From: Wujia chipingensis | Lineage (GTDB): Bacteria; Bacillota; Clostridia; Lachnospirales; Lachnospiraceae | Reading direction: 5' to 3' | Length of the DNA stretch: 64,000 bases | Assembly (NCBI RefSeq): GCF_014337155.1 | Contig: NZ_CP060632.1 | Span: forward strand, 2,735,001 to 2,799,000 | In this document: one piece after another, positions 8,436 through 17,153 of the stretch | How the letters are laid out: the number at the start of each line of letters is the position of its first letter | Position numbering within the stretch: the first letter of the stretch is position 1 | The notes under the pieces: generated by a model | Seen by the model: the letters and a program-made list of their open reading frames with translations, nothing else | What the model was told of the DNA's origin: nothing | The model's database searches: none | Translations under genes and position numbers: made by a program

Positions 8436-9104
8436 ATGAAGGAAAAAATACTAATCATTGAAGATGATTTTACGATACAAACACAGCTTAAAACTCTTTT
8501 GTCTGGGAATGGATATGAAGTATTTGCAGTTACGGATTTTTCCAAAACAATAGAGCAGTTAAAAGAAGCTGCGCCACATCTGGTTATTCTGGATATAAAA
8601 CTTCCGGGGAATAACGGTTTTGAAATATGCTCGGGGATTCGCACCTTTTCAGATATTCCGATTGTATTTGTAACAAGCAGCAATACAGATATGGACGAAC
8701 TGAACAGCATTATGCTGGGTGGAGATGCGTTTATCACAAAGCCTTATAATCCCGCTATTCTTCTTGCTAAAATTGCTGCATTGTTAAAGAAAGCCTACCG
8801 TTCCCCTCAAACAGAAATTTATATGTGGAGAGAAGCTACCCTGCATTTGGAGAGTAGCATGATAGAGTACAAAGGACAGAAAGCAGAATTGACAAAGAAT
8901 GAATTGAAAATCCTCTACTACCTTTTTAAGAACTCCGGAAAAATCTGTTCCAGAAATGATATTGTGGATTTTCTTTGGGACAATCAGCTTTATGTTGATG
9001 ATAACGCCCTAAGTGTCAATATTACCCGTATTCGCGACAAACTGGCAGCAATCGGACTTGTAGATTTCATTAAAACAAAACACAGGCAAGGATATACATT
9101 ATGA
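8436..9104 (+). CDS. OmpR-family response regulator (Bce-type)
   Basis: 222 aa. The receiver domain has the acidic pocket (IIEDD), phospho-acceptor Asp in VILDIKLPG, and Lys in FITKPYNP. The C-terminal winged helix contains TKNELKILYYLF and ends KTKHRQGYTL. RBS GGGAGG precedes the ATG. It overlaps the kinase gene by 4 bp. With the following kinase and ABC pair it forms a peptide-sensing resistance module; its likely binding site is the palindrome at 10127-10157. Confidence 0.92.
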   Translation: MKEKILIIEDDFTIQTQLKTLLSGNGYEVFAVTDFSKTIEQLKEAAPHLVILDIKLPGNNGFEICSGIRTFSDIPIVFVTSSNTDMDELNSIMLGGDAFITKPYNPAILLAKIAALLKKAYRSPQTEIYMWREATLHLESSMIEYKGQKAELTKNELKILYYLFKNSGKICSRNDIVDFLWDNQLYVDDNALSVNITRIRDKLAAIGLVDFIKTKHRQGYTL

Positions 9105-10114
9105 GTGGAAAACAATATTTGAAAAATCAACTCCCCGTTATTTTAATCAATCTGCTGGGTATGCTTGTCCTTGCTTTGTTCCTGATTGCAAGCGATAATC
9201 CTATCCAAACAGTCCTGTTTATTTTTGCAGTCTGGTCGATTGTCCTTGTTTTATCTTTGCTGGCATTTTATTTCTCACGAAAAAAATATCTGAATAAATT
9301 GCTCAATATGACGGAGCAATTAGAAGAACGATATTTATTGCCGGAAATCATGCAAGTGCCGGAAAGGGCTGATGAACAGGTTTTTTACCAGATTATGAAA
9401 ATGGCTGAAAAATCTATGTTGGAACGGATTGGCGAAGTACAGAGGGAACGCAGGGAATATAAAGAATACATTGAACAATGGATACACGAAGTAAAAACAC
9501 CAATTACAGCGATGAAGCTGCTGTGTGAGAATAACCGTTCTCCCTTTTCCAGAGAGGTATTGGCAGAGTTAGAGAATATCAACCAATATACAGAACAGGC
9601 ACTTTACTATGCCCGGAGTGAACACGCTGAAAAAGACTATTCTGTCCGTGAAGTCAATTTATGCGATGTTGTGCATAGTGCAATCGCAGATAATAAGTAT
9701 CTTTTGCGTCAAAGCAATATGTCAATTCAGATAGACGATATAGAAACAAAAGTTTATACCGATGAAAAATGGGTGCGGTTCATCTTAAATCAGATTATCG
9801 GTAATGCAATCAAATACCATGCAGAGCAGCCTATTTTGCACTTTGGGGCAACAAAAACGAATGACAAGATTGTGCTATCTATCAGCGATAATGGGATAGG
9901 TATTCCTAAAAGTGATTTACCCCGTATTTTTGAAAAAGGATTTACAGGTCAGAATGGGCGAACCGGGAAAAATTCTACTGGAATTGGCTTATATCTTTGC
10001 AAGCGTCTATGTGATAAACTGGGAATAGGGCTTACTGCTTATTCCGAAAACAGAGGAACAACGATTTCACTTATCTTTCAAATGAATGATTTTATTATCG
10101 GAGTGCAGGGCTGA
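9101..10114 (+). CDS. Intramembrane-sensing histidine kinase (BceS-like)
   Basis: 337 aa. Two closely spaced N-terminal membrane helices (about 12-33 and 37-60) have almost no extracellular loop, the BceS/intramembrane-sensing layout. H-box: IHEVKTPITAMK. N-box: NQIIGNAIKYH. G-boxes: DNGIGIP and GIGLYL. Translationally coupled to the response regulator. These kinases usually sense flux through their cognate BceAB-type transporter, encoded just downstream. Confidence 0.9.
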   Translation: MSGKQYLKNQLPVILINLLGMLVLALFLIASDNPIQTVLFIFAVWSIVLVLSLLAFYFSRKKYLNKLLNMTEQLEERYLLPEIMQVPERADEQVFYQIMKMAEKSMLERIGEVQRERREYKEYIEQWIHEVKTPITAMKLLCENNRSPFSREVLAELENINQYTEQALYYARSEHAEKDYSVREVNLCDVVHSAIADNKYLLRQSNMSIQIDDIETKVYTDEKWVRFILNQIIGNAIKYHAEQPILHFGATKTNDKIVLSISDNGIGIPKSDLPRIFEKGFTGQNGRTGKNSTGIGLYLCKRLCDKLGIGLTAYSENRGTTISLIFQMNDFIIGVQG

Positions 10115-10126
10115 CAGGTTCTGCAC

Positions 10127-10157
10127 TTCTTACATTTTTGTAAGAACTGTGTAAGAA
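10127..10157 (+). promoter_or_regulatory. Operator for the Bce-type response regulator
   Basis: TTCTTACA (10127-10134), a 4-nt spacer and TGTAAGAA (10139-10146) form a perfect inverted repeat. A third half-site TGTAAGAA sits at 10150-10157, exactly 11 bp further. It is placed between the kinase gene and the ABC transporter genes, where BceR-type regulators bind. A TTGATA (10161-10166) lies just downstream. Confidence 0.7.
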
Positions 10158-10225
10158 AACTTGATACAAAAAATGAGATACTCCATTTACAATAAAGATA
10201 TGGAACAGTTAAGGAGGTTTATCAG

Positions 10226-10993
10226 ATGAATACGATTTTGAAACTGGAACATATCCAGAAATATTATGGCAATGAAGGGAATATTACCAAAGCCATTAAA
10301 GACATTAGCTTTTCTGTGGAAGCTGGGGAATTTCTCGGAATTATGGGTGCGTCCGGTTCTGGAAAGACAACGCTGCTCAACTGTATTTCTACGATTGATA
10401 CCGTAAGTGCAGGGCATATTTTTTTAGATGGAACAGATATAACGGAAATCAAACCAAAATCCCTTGCCCGTTTTCGCAGGGAGAATTTAGGGTTTATATT
10501 TCAAGACTTCAATTTGCTGGACACATTGACGATTTCAGAAAATATTGCACTGGCATTAGCAATCAACAAAGTCCCTGCCGGGAGCGTAGAATCCCGCATT
10601 TTGGATATAGCCGGAAAGCTGAATATCAGCGATATTCTAAACAAATATCCTTATCAGGTATCCGGCGGACAAAAACAGCGTTGTGCTTGTGCAAGAGCAA
10701 TTATCAACAACCCGAAGCTCTTACTGGCAGATGAGCCGACAGGGGCATTAGACAGCCATTCCTCACAAATGTTGCTGTCTACCATTCAAAGTATCAATGA
10801 ACAGCTTAGGGCGACAATTCTTATGGTAACTCATGACGCTTTTACCGCCAGCTATGCCAACCGTATTCTTTTTTTGAAAGACGGAGAAATCTTTATGGAA
10901 CTGCGCAAGGGCAACGACAGCAGAAGTGCTTTTTTTGATAAAATTCTGAATGTCCTTACCATGATCGGAGGGGGACAAAGCCATGTATGCTAA
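10226..10993 (+). CDS. ABC transporter ATPase (BceA-like)
   Basis: 255 aa. Walker A GASGSGKTT, Q-loop FQDFNLLD, signature VSGGQKQR, Walker B LLLADEPT, and H-loop VTHD are all present. RBS AAGGAGG precedes the ATG. The stop overlaps the permease start by 11 bp. It powers the Bce-type permease in resistance to cell-wall-targeting peptides such as bacitracin or lantibiotics; the actual substrate cannot be read from sequence. Confidence 0.92.
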   Translation: MNTILKLEHIQKYYGNEGNITKAIKDISFSVEAGEFLGIMGASGSGKTTLLNCISTIDTVSAGHIFLDGTDITEIKPKSLARFRRENLGFIFQDFNLLDTLTISENIALALAINKVPAGSVESRILDIAGKLNISDILNKYPYQVSGGQKQRCACARAIINNPKLLLADEPTGALDSHSSQMLLSTIQSINEQLRATILMVTHDAFTASYANRILFLKDGEIFMELRKGNDSRSAFFDKILNVLTMIGGGQSHVC

Positions 10994-13196
10994 ACTTGTT
11001 TTCAGAAATGCAAAACGGTCTGTAAAAGACTATCTGGTCTACATTGTCACAATGACAATCTGTGTTACCTTGTTTTATGCGTTCTTGTCTATTTCCAGTA
11101 GTTATTATAGCCCGGATATAGGCAGCGAGTATGATTTTACTCTGTTAAGTGACGGAATGAAAATTGCAATCTGCATGATAACATTGCTGTTGTTATTTTT
11201 GATACGGTTCGTCAATCATTATATGCTAAGACGAAAGCAAAAAGAGTTTGCTGTCCAGTCCATTATGGGAATGGAACAAAAAACTATTGGCAGGATTTTC
11301 TTTGCAGAAACACTGATTATGGGTATGTTTTCCATTTTGATTGGTATTTTTTGCGGTGTATTTTGCTCTCAATTCATTACCGCAATGCTCCTTACTGCTT
11401 ATGGAGAGCCTTATGAAATCTCATGGACATTGTTCCCGGACACCGTTTTGCTGACAGTGATATTTTTTGTGGTAAGTTTTTTTGTGGTAGGAGTTTTCAA
11501 TACACGCACAATCAAAAAAACAAAAATTATTGATATGCTTTCCGCAGAGAAAGAAAATGAGCCAGAATTGAAAAAGAGCCGATTCATTCCTGTCGTAGTA
11601 ATTCTGTTTTTAATGTTTACTTTATGGGAATTGTTTTCAGGAATACAAAATGTCCGATTTTATTATGACTCCCGCTTTGTTTTCCCGGTGAAAATCATGT
11701 ATTGGGGAAATATTTTGCTCCCTGTTGTTACATTAGGCTGGGCGGCATTATGGATGTTGAAAAAGAAAAAAATTGCTTTTCAAAAGTTGATTGATGGGCT
11801 GCTTATTTGTTCTGTATTGCACGCCTTTTTAGCAGCAAGCGTACCTGCTCTTACCAATCAATACTATTTGCCTTTACATGGTGGAATACTGAATCAATAT
11901 CTGGTATTTGTATTGATTGATTTGCTCTTCTTTATTTGTGCATTGATTTATCTTGCCAGCAGCTTGATTGTAGCATGGAAAGTAAAATCGCCGGAACATA
12001 GATACAAGGGAGAAAACCTGTTCTTTTTCGGGCAAATTATATCAAAACTAAATACAACCAGCAAAACAATGACGCTGATTTGTATAACCCTTGTCCTTGC
12101 AATCTTCATGTTTATTGCCGCCCCTATTTTGACGGGCTGGGCTTCAGGTTATTTGGATATGCGCTCTATGTATGATGTGCAGGTATATTCAAGATATAAT
12201 GACGTATATGAAGAAGAAAATCTGCCGCAAGACAGTTATGAAATCATTACTGAGTTTCTGACAGAACACAAAATAGATACAGTTTATGATTGCACGTTCA
12301 ATCTATATCTGCCAGAGAAAGACGATTTTCACAACAGACAGAAATATGATTTTCCGATTGTAGCAATTTCTTTGAGTGATTATAACACTATACGGGAAAT
12401 GCTGGGTTACGAACAGATTTCTCTGGAGGAAGATGAATTTACAACACAATGGAAAGCAATCGCCACCGAGGAAGAACGGGATAGCTTTTTGAAAGAACAC
12501 ACCAGCATTATGACAGACGCAGGAGAATTGACTCTTTCCGGGCAGTCCTATTATGAGGATCCGATTGGAGAAACAGCGTACAATTCCTATACAAATGTAT
12601 TGTATGTACTTCCAGACAATATTTGTGAAAAGCTGTTGCCAGTAATAAAAAACCGATATATTACAACAACGGAAAATATCTCCTATGAAAATGCAAGGAA
12701 ACTGGAAAAACTTTTTACAGAGAAATATCCCGAGCAGGCAGAAACCGGGGCTATTTATGGCGTGCGTTTTAGCACACTGCAAATCAATAGTTCCATAGCA
12801 AATAACTTTATTTTACAGACTGCAATGATTTATGGTGCTGTCGTACTGATGGTTATATGTCTTACCGTACTTTCTTTGCAACAACTCTTAGACGCAGGAC
12901 AATATAAATATCGCTTCTCTGTACTCCGAAAATTGGGGGCGGAAGAAAAGCATATCGGAAAACTTATCTTGCAACAATTAAGTGTTTGGTTTGGGCTTCC
13001 AATTATCACAGCAATCATTGTAGCTGCTGTTGTAATAGCTTACTTTATCCAAACCATATCAGCAGAAATTTCAGCCTATATTGGGTTTAGTACATTGATG
13101 TTACAAATAGGGGCAACAATGGGGATTTTGGTAATTTTATTGATTTGTTACTTCATAAGTACATGGATTATTTTTAGGCGCTCTGTTAATCCATAG
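10983..13196 (+). CDS. FtsX-family ABC permease (BceB-like)
   Basis: 737 aa, close to the usual BceB length. The predicted layout has paired FtsX domains with about ten membrane helices. A large extracellular domain (roughly residues 395-600, rich in Asp/Glu/Tyr) sits between helices, the feature that defines BceB-type peptide-resistance permeases. RBS GGAGGGGG lies inside the end of the ATPase gene. Last gene of the cargo; a strong hairpin follows. Confidence 0.9.
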   Translation: MYAKLVFRNAKRSVKDYLVYIVTMTICVTLFYAFLSISSSYYSPDIGSEYDFTLLSDGMKIAICMITLLLLFLIRFVNHYMLRRKQKEFAVQSIMGMEQKTIGRIFFAETLIMGMFSILIGIFCGVFCSQFITAMLLTAYGEPYEISWTLFPDTVLLTVIFFVVSFFVVGVFNTRTIKKTKIIDMLSAEKENEPELKKSRFIPVVVILFLMFTLWELFSGIQNVRFYYDSRFVFPVKIMYWGNILLPVVTLGWAALWMLKKKKIAFQKLIDGLLICSVLHAFLAASVPALTNQYYLPLHGGILNQYLVFVLIDLLFFICALIYLASSLIVAWKVKSPEHRYKGENLFFFGQIISKLNTTSKTMTLICITLVLAIFMFIAAPILTGWASGYLDMRSMYDVQVYSRYNDVYEEENLPQDSYEIITEFLTEHKIDTVYDCTFNLYLPEKDDFHNRQKYDFPIVAISLSDYNTIREMLGYEQISLEEDEFTTQWKAIATEEERDSFLKEHTSIMTDAGELTLSGQSYYEDPIGETAYNSYTNVLYVLPDNICEKLLPVIKNRYITTTENISYENARKLEKLFTEKYPEQAETGAIYGVRFSTLQINSSIANNFILQTAMIYGAVVLMVICLTVLSLQQLLDAGQYKYRFSVLRKLGAEEKHIGKLILQQLSVWFGLPIITAIIVAAVVIAYFIQTISAEISAYIGFSTLMLQIGATMGILVILLICYFISTWIIFRRSVNP

Positions 13197-13230
13197 AAAA
13201 TATGTAATTATTGCATTTCGCACATTCTTT

Positions 13231-13269
13231 AAAGAGGGATAGCACTCTTAATGAACACTATCCCTCTTT
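13231..13269. terminator. Perfect 12-bp hairpin between convergent genes
   Basis: AAAGAGGGATAG (13231-13242) and CTATCCCTCTTT (13258-13269) with a 15-nt loop. A/T-rich on both sides, so it probably terminates the permease transcript and the DUF6061 transcript. Confidence 0.75.
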
Positions 13270-13272
13270 CAC

Positions 13273-13512
13273 TTAATAAAGTTCTAATGAATCTTCTGCA
13301 TCCACCCACATCTGTAAATTGCCCTCAAGATATAATCTTGCATATTCCAAAGGCTCATCCACAGCTAATGAAGTAAGTGCACATTCTGATCCATATGTGG
13401 TTTTTAAATCTTTTTCAGCTTCCCAGCAGTCAATGCGAAGCATATATCCAGCACTTGTGTAAACATCAATACTATCGTGATTTATGTTGTATTCTGCATA
13501 AATTGTTCTCAT
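13273..13512 (-). CDS. Small DUF6061-like protein
   Basis: 79 aa with no signal or membrane segment. The pattern (short beta-rich start, RIDCWEAE centre, LEYARLYLEGNLQMWVDA end) resembles small Clostridial proteins annotated DUF6061 (from memory, unverified). Acidic. No good Shine-Dalgarno is visible. It lies just inside the probable right end of the mobile element. Function unknown. Confidence 0.55.
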   Translation of the reverse strand: MRTIYAEYNINHDSIDVYTSAGYMLRIDCWEAEKDLKTTYGSECALTSLAVDEPLEYARLYLEGNLQMWVDAEDSLELY

Positions 13513-13627
13513 CGTATCTTATCTCCATTTTCTTTTGATAATCAGTTATAGAGTTAAATATCGAAAACATTTCAATCAGTTCACCATGTCGTTATTGTTA
13601 TATGTTATACTGTGTTATGAAATTTTC

Positions 13628-13708
13628 TTTCCCTTAATTTTTCCCATATTAAGGTTCATGAAAGCTAATGGGAGAATGTAACACAAGGGAAAGAGTAAGG
13701 GGAAGTAC
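13628..13708. repeat. Integrase arm-site-like repeat cluster, right end
   Basis: Contains TTTCCCTTAATTTTTCCC (13628-13645), CACAAGGGAAA (13682-13692, identical to 2701-2711) and TAAGGGGAA, arranged like the left cluster. The rest of the 13513-13813 gap has no gene I can support. A 15-bp palindrome, ATTTGATAATCAAAT, sits at 13748-13762. Confidence 0.5.
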
Positions 13709-13813
13709 ACTTGCTACAAACTTAGTATTTTCAAGGGTTTGCGAAGAATTTGATAATCAAATATAACAGTTATTAAATTTCCTAAAATATGTGAAATATC
13801 AACTGAAATTTTC

Positions 13814-13978
13814 TCAATTCTTCATCTCTGTTTTTTCCCTTTTCCAATTAATTAATGGACCAATCGTTGAAATAACAAAAATTAATGCTGATGTTAGAGA
13901 AAAAATACCATCAGTAACCACAAATATGATAAACGTGGCTAATGGAATATAATTAAGAATACTTTTCAAAATTTTCAT
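13814..13978 (-). CDS. 54-aa hydrophobic membrane protein
   Basis: A short frame starting MKILKSILNYIPLATF with two hydrophobic stretches (about 8-22 and 27-43) and a basic tail ending TEMKN. A strong AAGGAGG lies seven bases before the ATG, which decides that it is real. It sits between the mobile element and a 112-aa membrane protein, in the same orientation. The region after its stop resembles the boundary motif near 14031. Function unknown. Confidence 0.6.
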   Translation of the reverse strand: MKILKSILNYIPLATFIIFVVTDGIFSLTSALIFVISTIGPLINWKREKTEMKN

Positions 13979-14072
13979 GTCCAATCCTCCTTTTTAAAAT
14001 CTCATTAATCTTATAAAATATTTTGTTCTAAAAATTCCGATTTTCTCAATTCTCCAAACTTGAAGTTTCCAT

Positions 14073-14411
14073 TTATTTCTTTTTGCGGTATTTGGGTTCA
14101 ATACCTACTACATACGCTACCATAGCCGCAATACTAATAAGCATTGCACCCAATATAGGTATAATAATCAAACCCGAATTCTGCCCATCTAATAAAGGCA
14201 ATCCAATTAACGTAAACAAAACACCATACACGCACCACAATATGCCCAAAGCACGATTATAGCCTTTCACATCTTCTATGGGCGCTACCTCAGCATTTGC
14301 CCAAAAACCGAAAGGTTTTGCTTTCTTGGAATTAAAATCATAAATGCCCATTACAATAAATAATACGCCGATTATTACCCAAATAACAAATGCTATTAAT
14401 CTTCCTTCCAT
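14073..14411 (-). CDS. Three-helix membrane protein, unknown function
   Basis: 112 aa from the ATG at 14411, chosen for its GAAAGGAT RBS; a longer frame to 14462 starts inside the boundary motif. Three hydrophobic helices (about 5-25, 52-72 and 80-103) and a conserved-looking cytosolic loop with GFWANAEV and YNRALG, followed by a basic C-terminus (YRKKK). I have seen this type of protein in Clostridia without an assigned function. Confidence 0.65.
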   Translation of the reverse strand: MEGRLIAFVIWVIIGVLFIVMGIYDFNSKKAKPFGFWANAEVAPIEDVKGYNRALGILWCVYGVLFTLIGLPLLDGQNSGLIIIPILGAMLISIAAMVAYVVGIEPKYRKKK

Positions 14412-14486
14412 AATATGTATCCTTTCTTTGTAGTTCTGTAAATTCCGATTTACCAATTTCATTAAATAATAAATTTCACGAACTAA

Positions 14487-15416
14487 CTACATTGTCAAAA
14501 AATTCATTACAAGATTCACCATTATATCTTTTTCTTCTGGTCTTGACTCTGCAATCATAAGTGTAATCGCAACCAATGCTCCATCACTGATTATCTTACT
14601 ATCATCTCTATACAAGGCATTATTCCGAGCAAGGAATTCCAAAAACAAAGATGCTGCAATTCGTTTACATCCATCTGCATATGGATGATCCTTAATCATA
14701 AAATATAATAAATTAGCAGCTTTTTCCTCTAATGACGGGTATACATCTCCACCAAACACACTCTGATAAACTGCCGCCAAAATACCCTCAACTTTACCTT
14801 TTTCTTTCTCCACACCAAATACATCCGATTTAAATGAATCCTCCATGTGTGAAACCATTTTTTTACATTCCTCATATGTTATTTTATATATAGGTCTGTT
14901 TCCCACAGGTTTTTTAAGGGATTGATGATCATATTGGTCTAAAAGCATTAATGCATCTGTATACGAGGTAACAGCCTTTAAAATGTCTGATTCTTCAACC
15001 TCCAATGTGCACGCAAGCATCTTTGTTTGAATATCAACGGTTCTTTCAAGCGCTTGCAATCGTTTTTCATTAATAGCATAGCCTTGAATCACATATTGCT
15101 TTAAAACAGAATTAGCCCATCTACGAAATGCGATGCCTCGTTTTGAATTAACACGATATCCCACGGATAATATCATATCAAGATTATATATCTTGGGTTT
15201 TCTTCCTCCAGAACTTTTGTCGGAAAAACCGACAGAAGTTCCATCTAATTCTCCTGAAGAAAGAATATTGGAAATATGCTCACTCACTGTAGCATGCTTA
15301 ACATCAAATAATTCTTCCATTTGTTTCTGCGTCAACCATACAGTTTCTAATTCTGGGCTTAACTCAACTTCAAGATTTATATCACCATCTGTAAATAAAA
15401 CAATTTCATTTTTCAA
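14487..15416 (-). CDS. RhuM-like DNA-binding / Fic (death-on-curing) fusion protein
   Basis: 309 aa. The N-terminal half is RhuM-like: a helix-turn-helix (VWLTQKQMEELFDVKHATVSEH) and the virulence-RhuM signature (YNLDMILSVGYRVNSKRG, FRRWAN). The C-terminal half is a Fic/Doc fold with HPYADGCKRIAASLFLEF at about residues 237-254. The Fic consensus is HPFx[DE]GN[GK]R; here Cys replaces the usual Asn. Probably a toxin-like or regulatory AMPylase module. No antitoxin gene is obvious next to it. Confidence 0.82.
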   Translation of the reverse strand: MKNEIVLFTDGDINLEVELSPELETVWLTQKQMEELFDVKHATVSEHISNILSSGELDGTSVGFSDKSSGGRKPKIYNLDMILSVGYRVNSKRGIAFRRWANSVLKQYVIQGYAINEKRLQALERTVDIQTKMLACTLEVEESDILKAVTSYTDALMLLDQYDHQSLKKPVGNRPIYKITYEECKKMVSHMEDSFKSDVFGVEKEKGKVEGILAAVYQSVFGGDVYPSLEEKAANLLYFMIKDHPYADGCKRIAASLFLEFLARNNALYRDDSKIISDGALVAITLMIAESRPEEKDIMVNLVMNFLTM

Positions 15417-15432
15417 AAAATATCACCACCTA

Positions 15433-15468
15433 TTACACCAAATAATTAATCGCATCTTCAACAGTCAT
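15433..15468 (-). pseudogene. 11-codon truncated gene head
   Basis: ATG at 15468 with AGGAG upstream encodes MTVEDAINYLV, then TAA. It lies between the MerR stop, which carries the boundary motif, and the RhuM-Fic start. It looks like the cut-off beginning of a former gene, as at 2004-2072 and 17757-17864. Weak alone; the repeated pattern is the support. Confidence 0.35.
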
Positions 15469-15498
15469 ACATGTAACACACTCCTGCAAATTCTGATT

Positions 15499-16233
15499 TT
15501 ACTCTGCATTATCGCAATAAATCTCTATTGCATTTGCTACAAAAATCGCGGTACCTTCACCTCCATAAGCATCAATATTTGTTGTAATATCCCCGCCACC
15601 TGAATACATTTTTCCTAATCCACGCAAAATCTTATTTGTACAAGTATATAAGTTCTGTGTAATATATTCCTGTATTCTTTTTACAAGGTTCTGTGCATCA
15701 CCGGATGCTGGATTCATATTCTTCATCTCTCCAGCTTCTTTGAAAAGAAGCATAAATCTATCTGCCAGGATTTTATCCTCTTTCTCAGTTCGATTCTTTT
15801 GCTTTTCTTCCATCTCCCTGTATTCCGGTGTATTACCGTATAATTCCTTTGCCTGTCTGGAATACTCATCTAACTTGCTTCTATCAAAAGCCTTAAAATC
15901 CATATGTTTCACTCCTAATAATTTTATTCCAAGTGCAAAGTTCATCAAGTTCTCGATATGTTCTTTCTTAATCCGAAGCAGTTCTATTTGCTGTTCTAGA
16001 GCTTTGCTTTTATCAAAATCAGGACTATTCACAATCGCCTTAATGTCTTTAAGAGGAAACTCTAATTCTCGAAAGAGCAGGATGTGTTGAAGGCGCTCCA
16101 GATCTGCATCGGCATACAATCTGTAGCCTGCATCGGTATATCCCGTCGGATGTAAAAGACCAATCTTGTCATAATATTGTAGAGTGCGTATACTCACTCC
16201 GGCAAGCTTACTAACTTCATGCACTGTCATCAT
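15499..16233 (-). CDS. MerR-family regulator with TipAS-like domain
   Basis: 244 aa. The N-terminal MerR winged helix reads VHEVSKLAGVSIRTLQYYDKIGLLHP, with the wing TDAGYRLY. A dimerisation coiled coil (about 75-110) is followed by a TipAS-type antibiotic-recognition domain (about 125-244). GGGAGG precedes the ATG. Its own promoter (16263-16293) has the 19-bp spacer typical of MerR control, so it is probably autoregulated. No dedicated efflux target gene is adjacent. Confidence 0.85.
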   Translation of the reverse strand: MMTVHEVSKLAGVSIRTLQYYDKIGLLHPTGYTDAGYRLYADADLERLQHILLFRELEFPLKDIKAIVNSPDFDKSKALEQQIELLRIKKEHIENLMNFALGIKLLGVKHMDFKAFDRSKLDEYSRQAKELYGNTPEYREMEEKQKNRTEKEDKILADRFMLLFKEAGEMKNMNPASGDAQNLVKRIQEYITQNLYTCTNKILRGLGKMYSGGGDITTNIDAYGGEGTAIFVANAIEIYCDNAE

Positions 16234-16262
16234 TCATATTCCTCCCTTAACTTGGTGACTTC

Positions 16263-16293
16263 AGCATAAACTATTACGCAACGTCGGAGTCAA
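16263..16293 (-). promoter_or_regulatory. MerR-type promoter with 19-bp spacer
   Basis: On the minus strand TTGACT and TATGCT are separated by 19 bp, containing CCGACGTTGCG. This over-long spacer is the hallmark of MerR-regulated promoters. It lies 30 bp before the MerR gene. Confidence 0.75.
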
Positions 16294-16380
16294 TACCTTT
16301 TTCAAAATTCAACTCTCCATTACTCTCAATGTTTCACAATCCCAAAATAGTGTTATACTATTCGACCAATCGGATGAATT

Positions 16381-17079
16381 TCAAGAATTTCTAATCTTAT
16401 TAACATTCCGATTCATCAAGTGCCTTCCTAAATTTCTGTATAAAAAAGCCTTCACCGCAGACATTTCCTGATGATGTTCCTTTAGCAGATCATCTGGCGA
16501 ATCATAAACTCCAAAATCCTGATTGATTCCTTCGCTCTGAATATATGTATTATTTCTGTCAAAATCAATAACCGGATGCTTAAAGTCTTTCACCGCTACA
16601 CCATAACCACAAAATGCACCCGTGCAATCGCTATTTTTTATTTGCAATTTTCTCAAATATTGTACATCAAGAATAAATGCCTCTAGCTCGTACCATGTAT
16701 CTTCAAAATACACTTCAACCCAGCTATGCAGCACATTTCGAGGTGCATTTTTATATACAATTCCTGTCATTGCTCCCTTTTGCAATTCTTTATCAATGGT
16801 AAATCCATGTACTCTGCATGGAATACTACAAGCTCTTAGTAGTGCCATGAACAATGTTCCCTTTGTATTGCACTGCCCATAACCATCCGCCAAAACCTTT
16901 GATGCACAAACCGTATCATCAATATTATATCCAAACAAAATTTCATCTCTTACAAACGTGTAAATTGATTTTAGTCGTTCAAATTCTTCTATGTCGTTCC
17001 AGTTTCTTTCCCGTATCAATTGCTGTATGTTTTTACTTGAATAATCCAGCATTTTTGTTTCTCTTAAATATTTTTTCAT
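16381..17079 (-). CDS. Transglutaminase-like domain protein
   Basis: 232 aa. A papain-like transglutaminase triad is visible: Cys in GYGQCNTK (about residue 70), His in NVLHSWVEVY (about 119), and an acidic residue in WYELEAF. There is no signal peptide, so it is probably cytosolic. Likely a cysteine protease or amidase-type enzyme; the substrate is unknown. A single-gene unit among unrelated neighbours. RBS GGAG lies nine bases before the ATG. Confidence 0.8.
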   Translation of the reverse strand: MKKYLRETKMLDYSSKNIQQLIRERNWNDIEEFERLKSIYTFVRDEILFGYNIDDTVCASKVLADGYGQCNTKGTLFMALLRACSIPCRVHGFTIDKELQKGAMTGIVYKNAPRNVLHSWVEVYFEDTWYELEAFILDVQYLRKLQIKNSDCTGAFCGYGVAVKDFKHPVIDFDRNNTYIQSEGINQDFGVYDSPDDLLKEHHQEMSAVKAFLYRNLGRHLMNRNVNKIRNS

Positions 17080-17153
17080 GCTATTTCTCCAAAATATTTT
17101 GAGTTGCAGATTTATATTTTCCTATCTGATCAACTGTACAATCAACCAGAAAT

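Larger units (their letters stand above)
2600..13710. mobile_element. Integrative mobilizable element with Bce-type resistance cargo (ends approximate)
   Basis: Contents in order: tyrosine integrase and HTH repressor (minus), excisionase, DUF3847 protein, oriT, MobA/MobL relaxase with nested coiled-coil genes, then a two-component system and ABC transporter (plus). Similar AAGGGAAA/TTTCCCTT clusters occur near both ends (2671-2720 and 13628-13708), as expected for integrase arm sites. No type IV secretion genes are present, so it must be mobilised by another element. The exact att cores could not be fixed from sequence alone. Confidence 0.75.
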
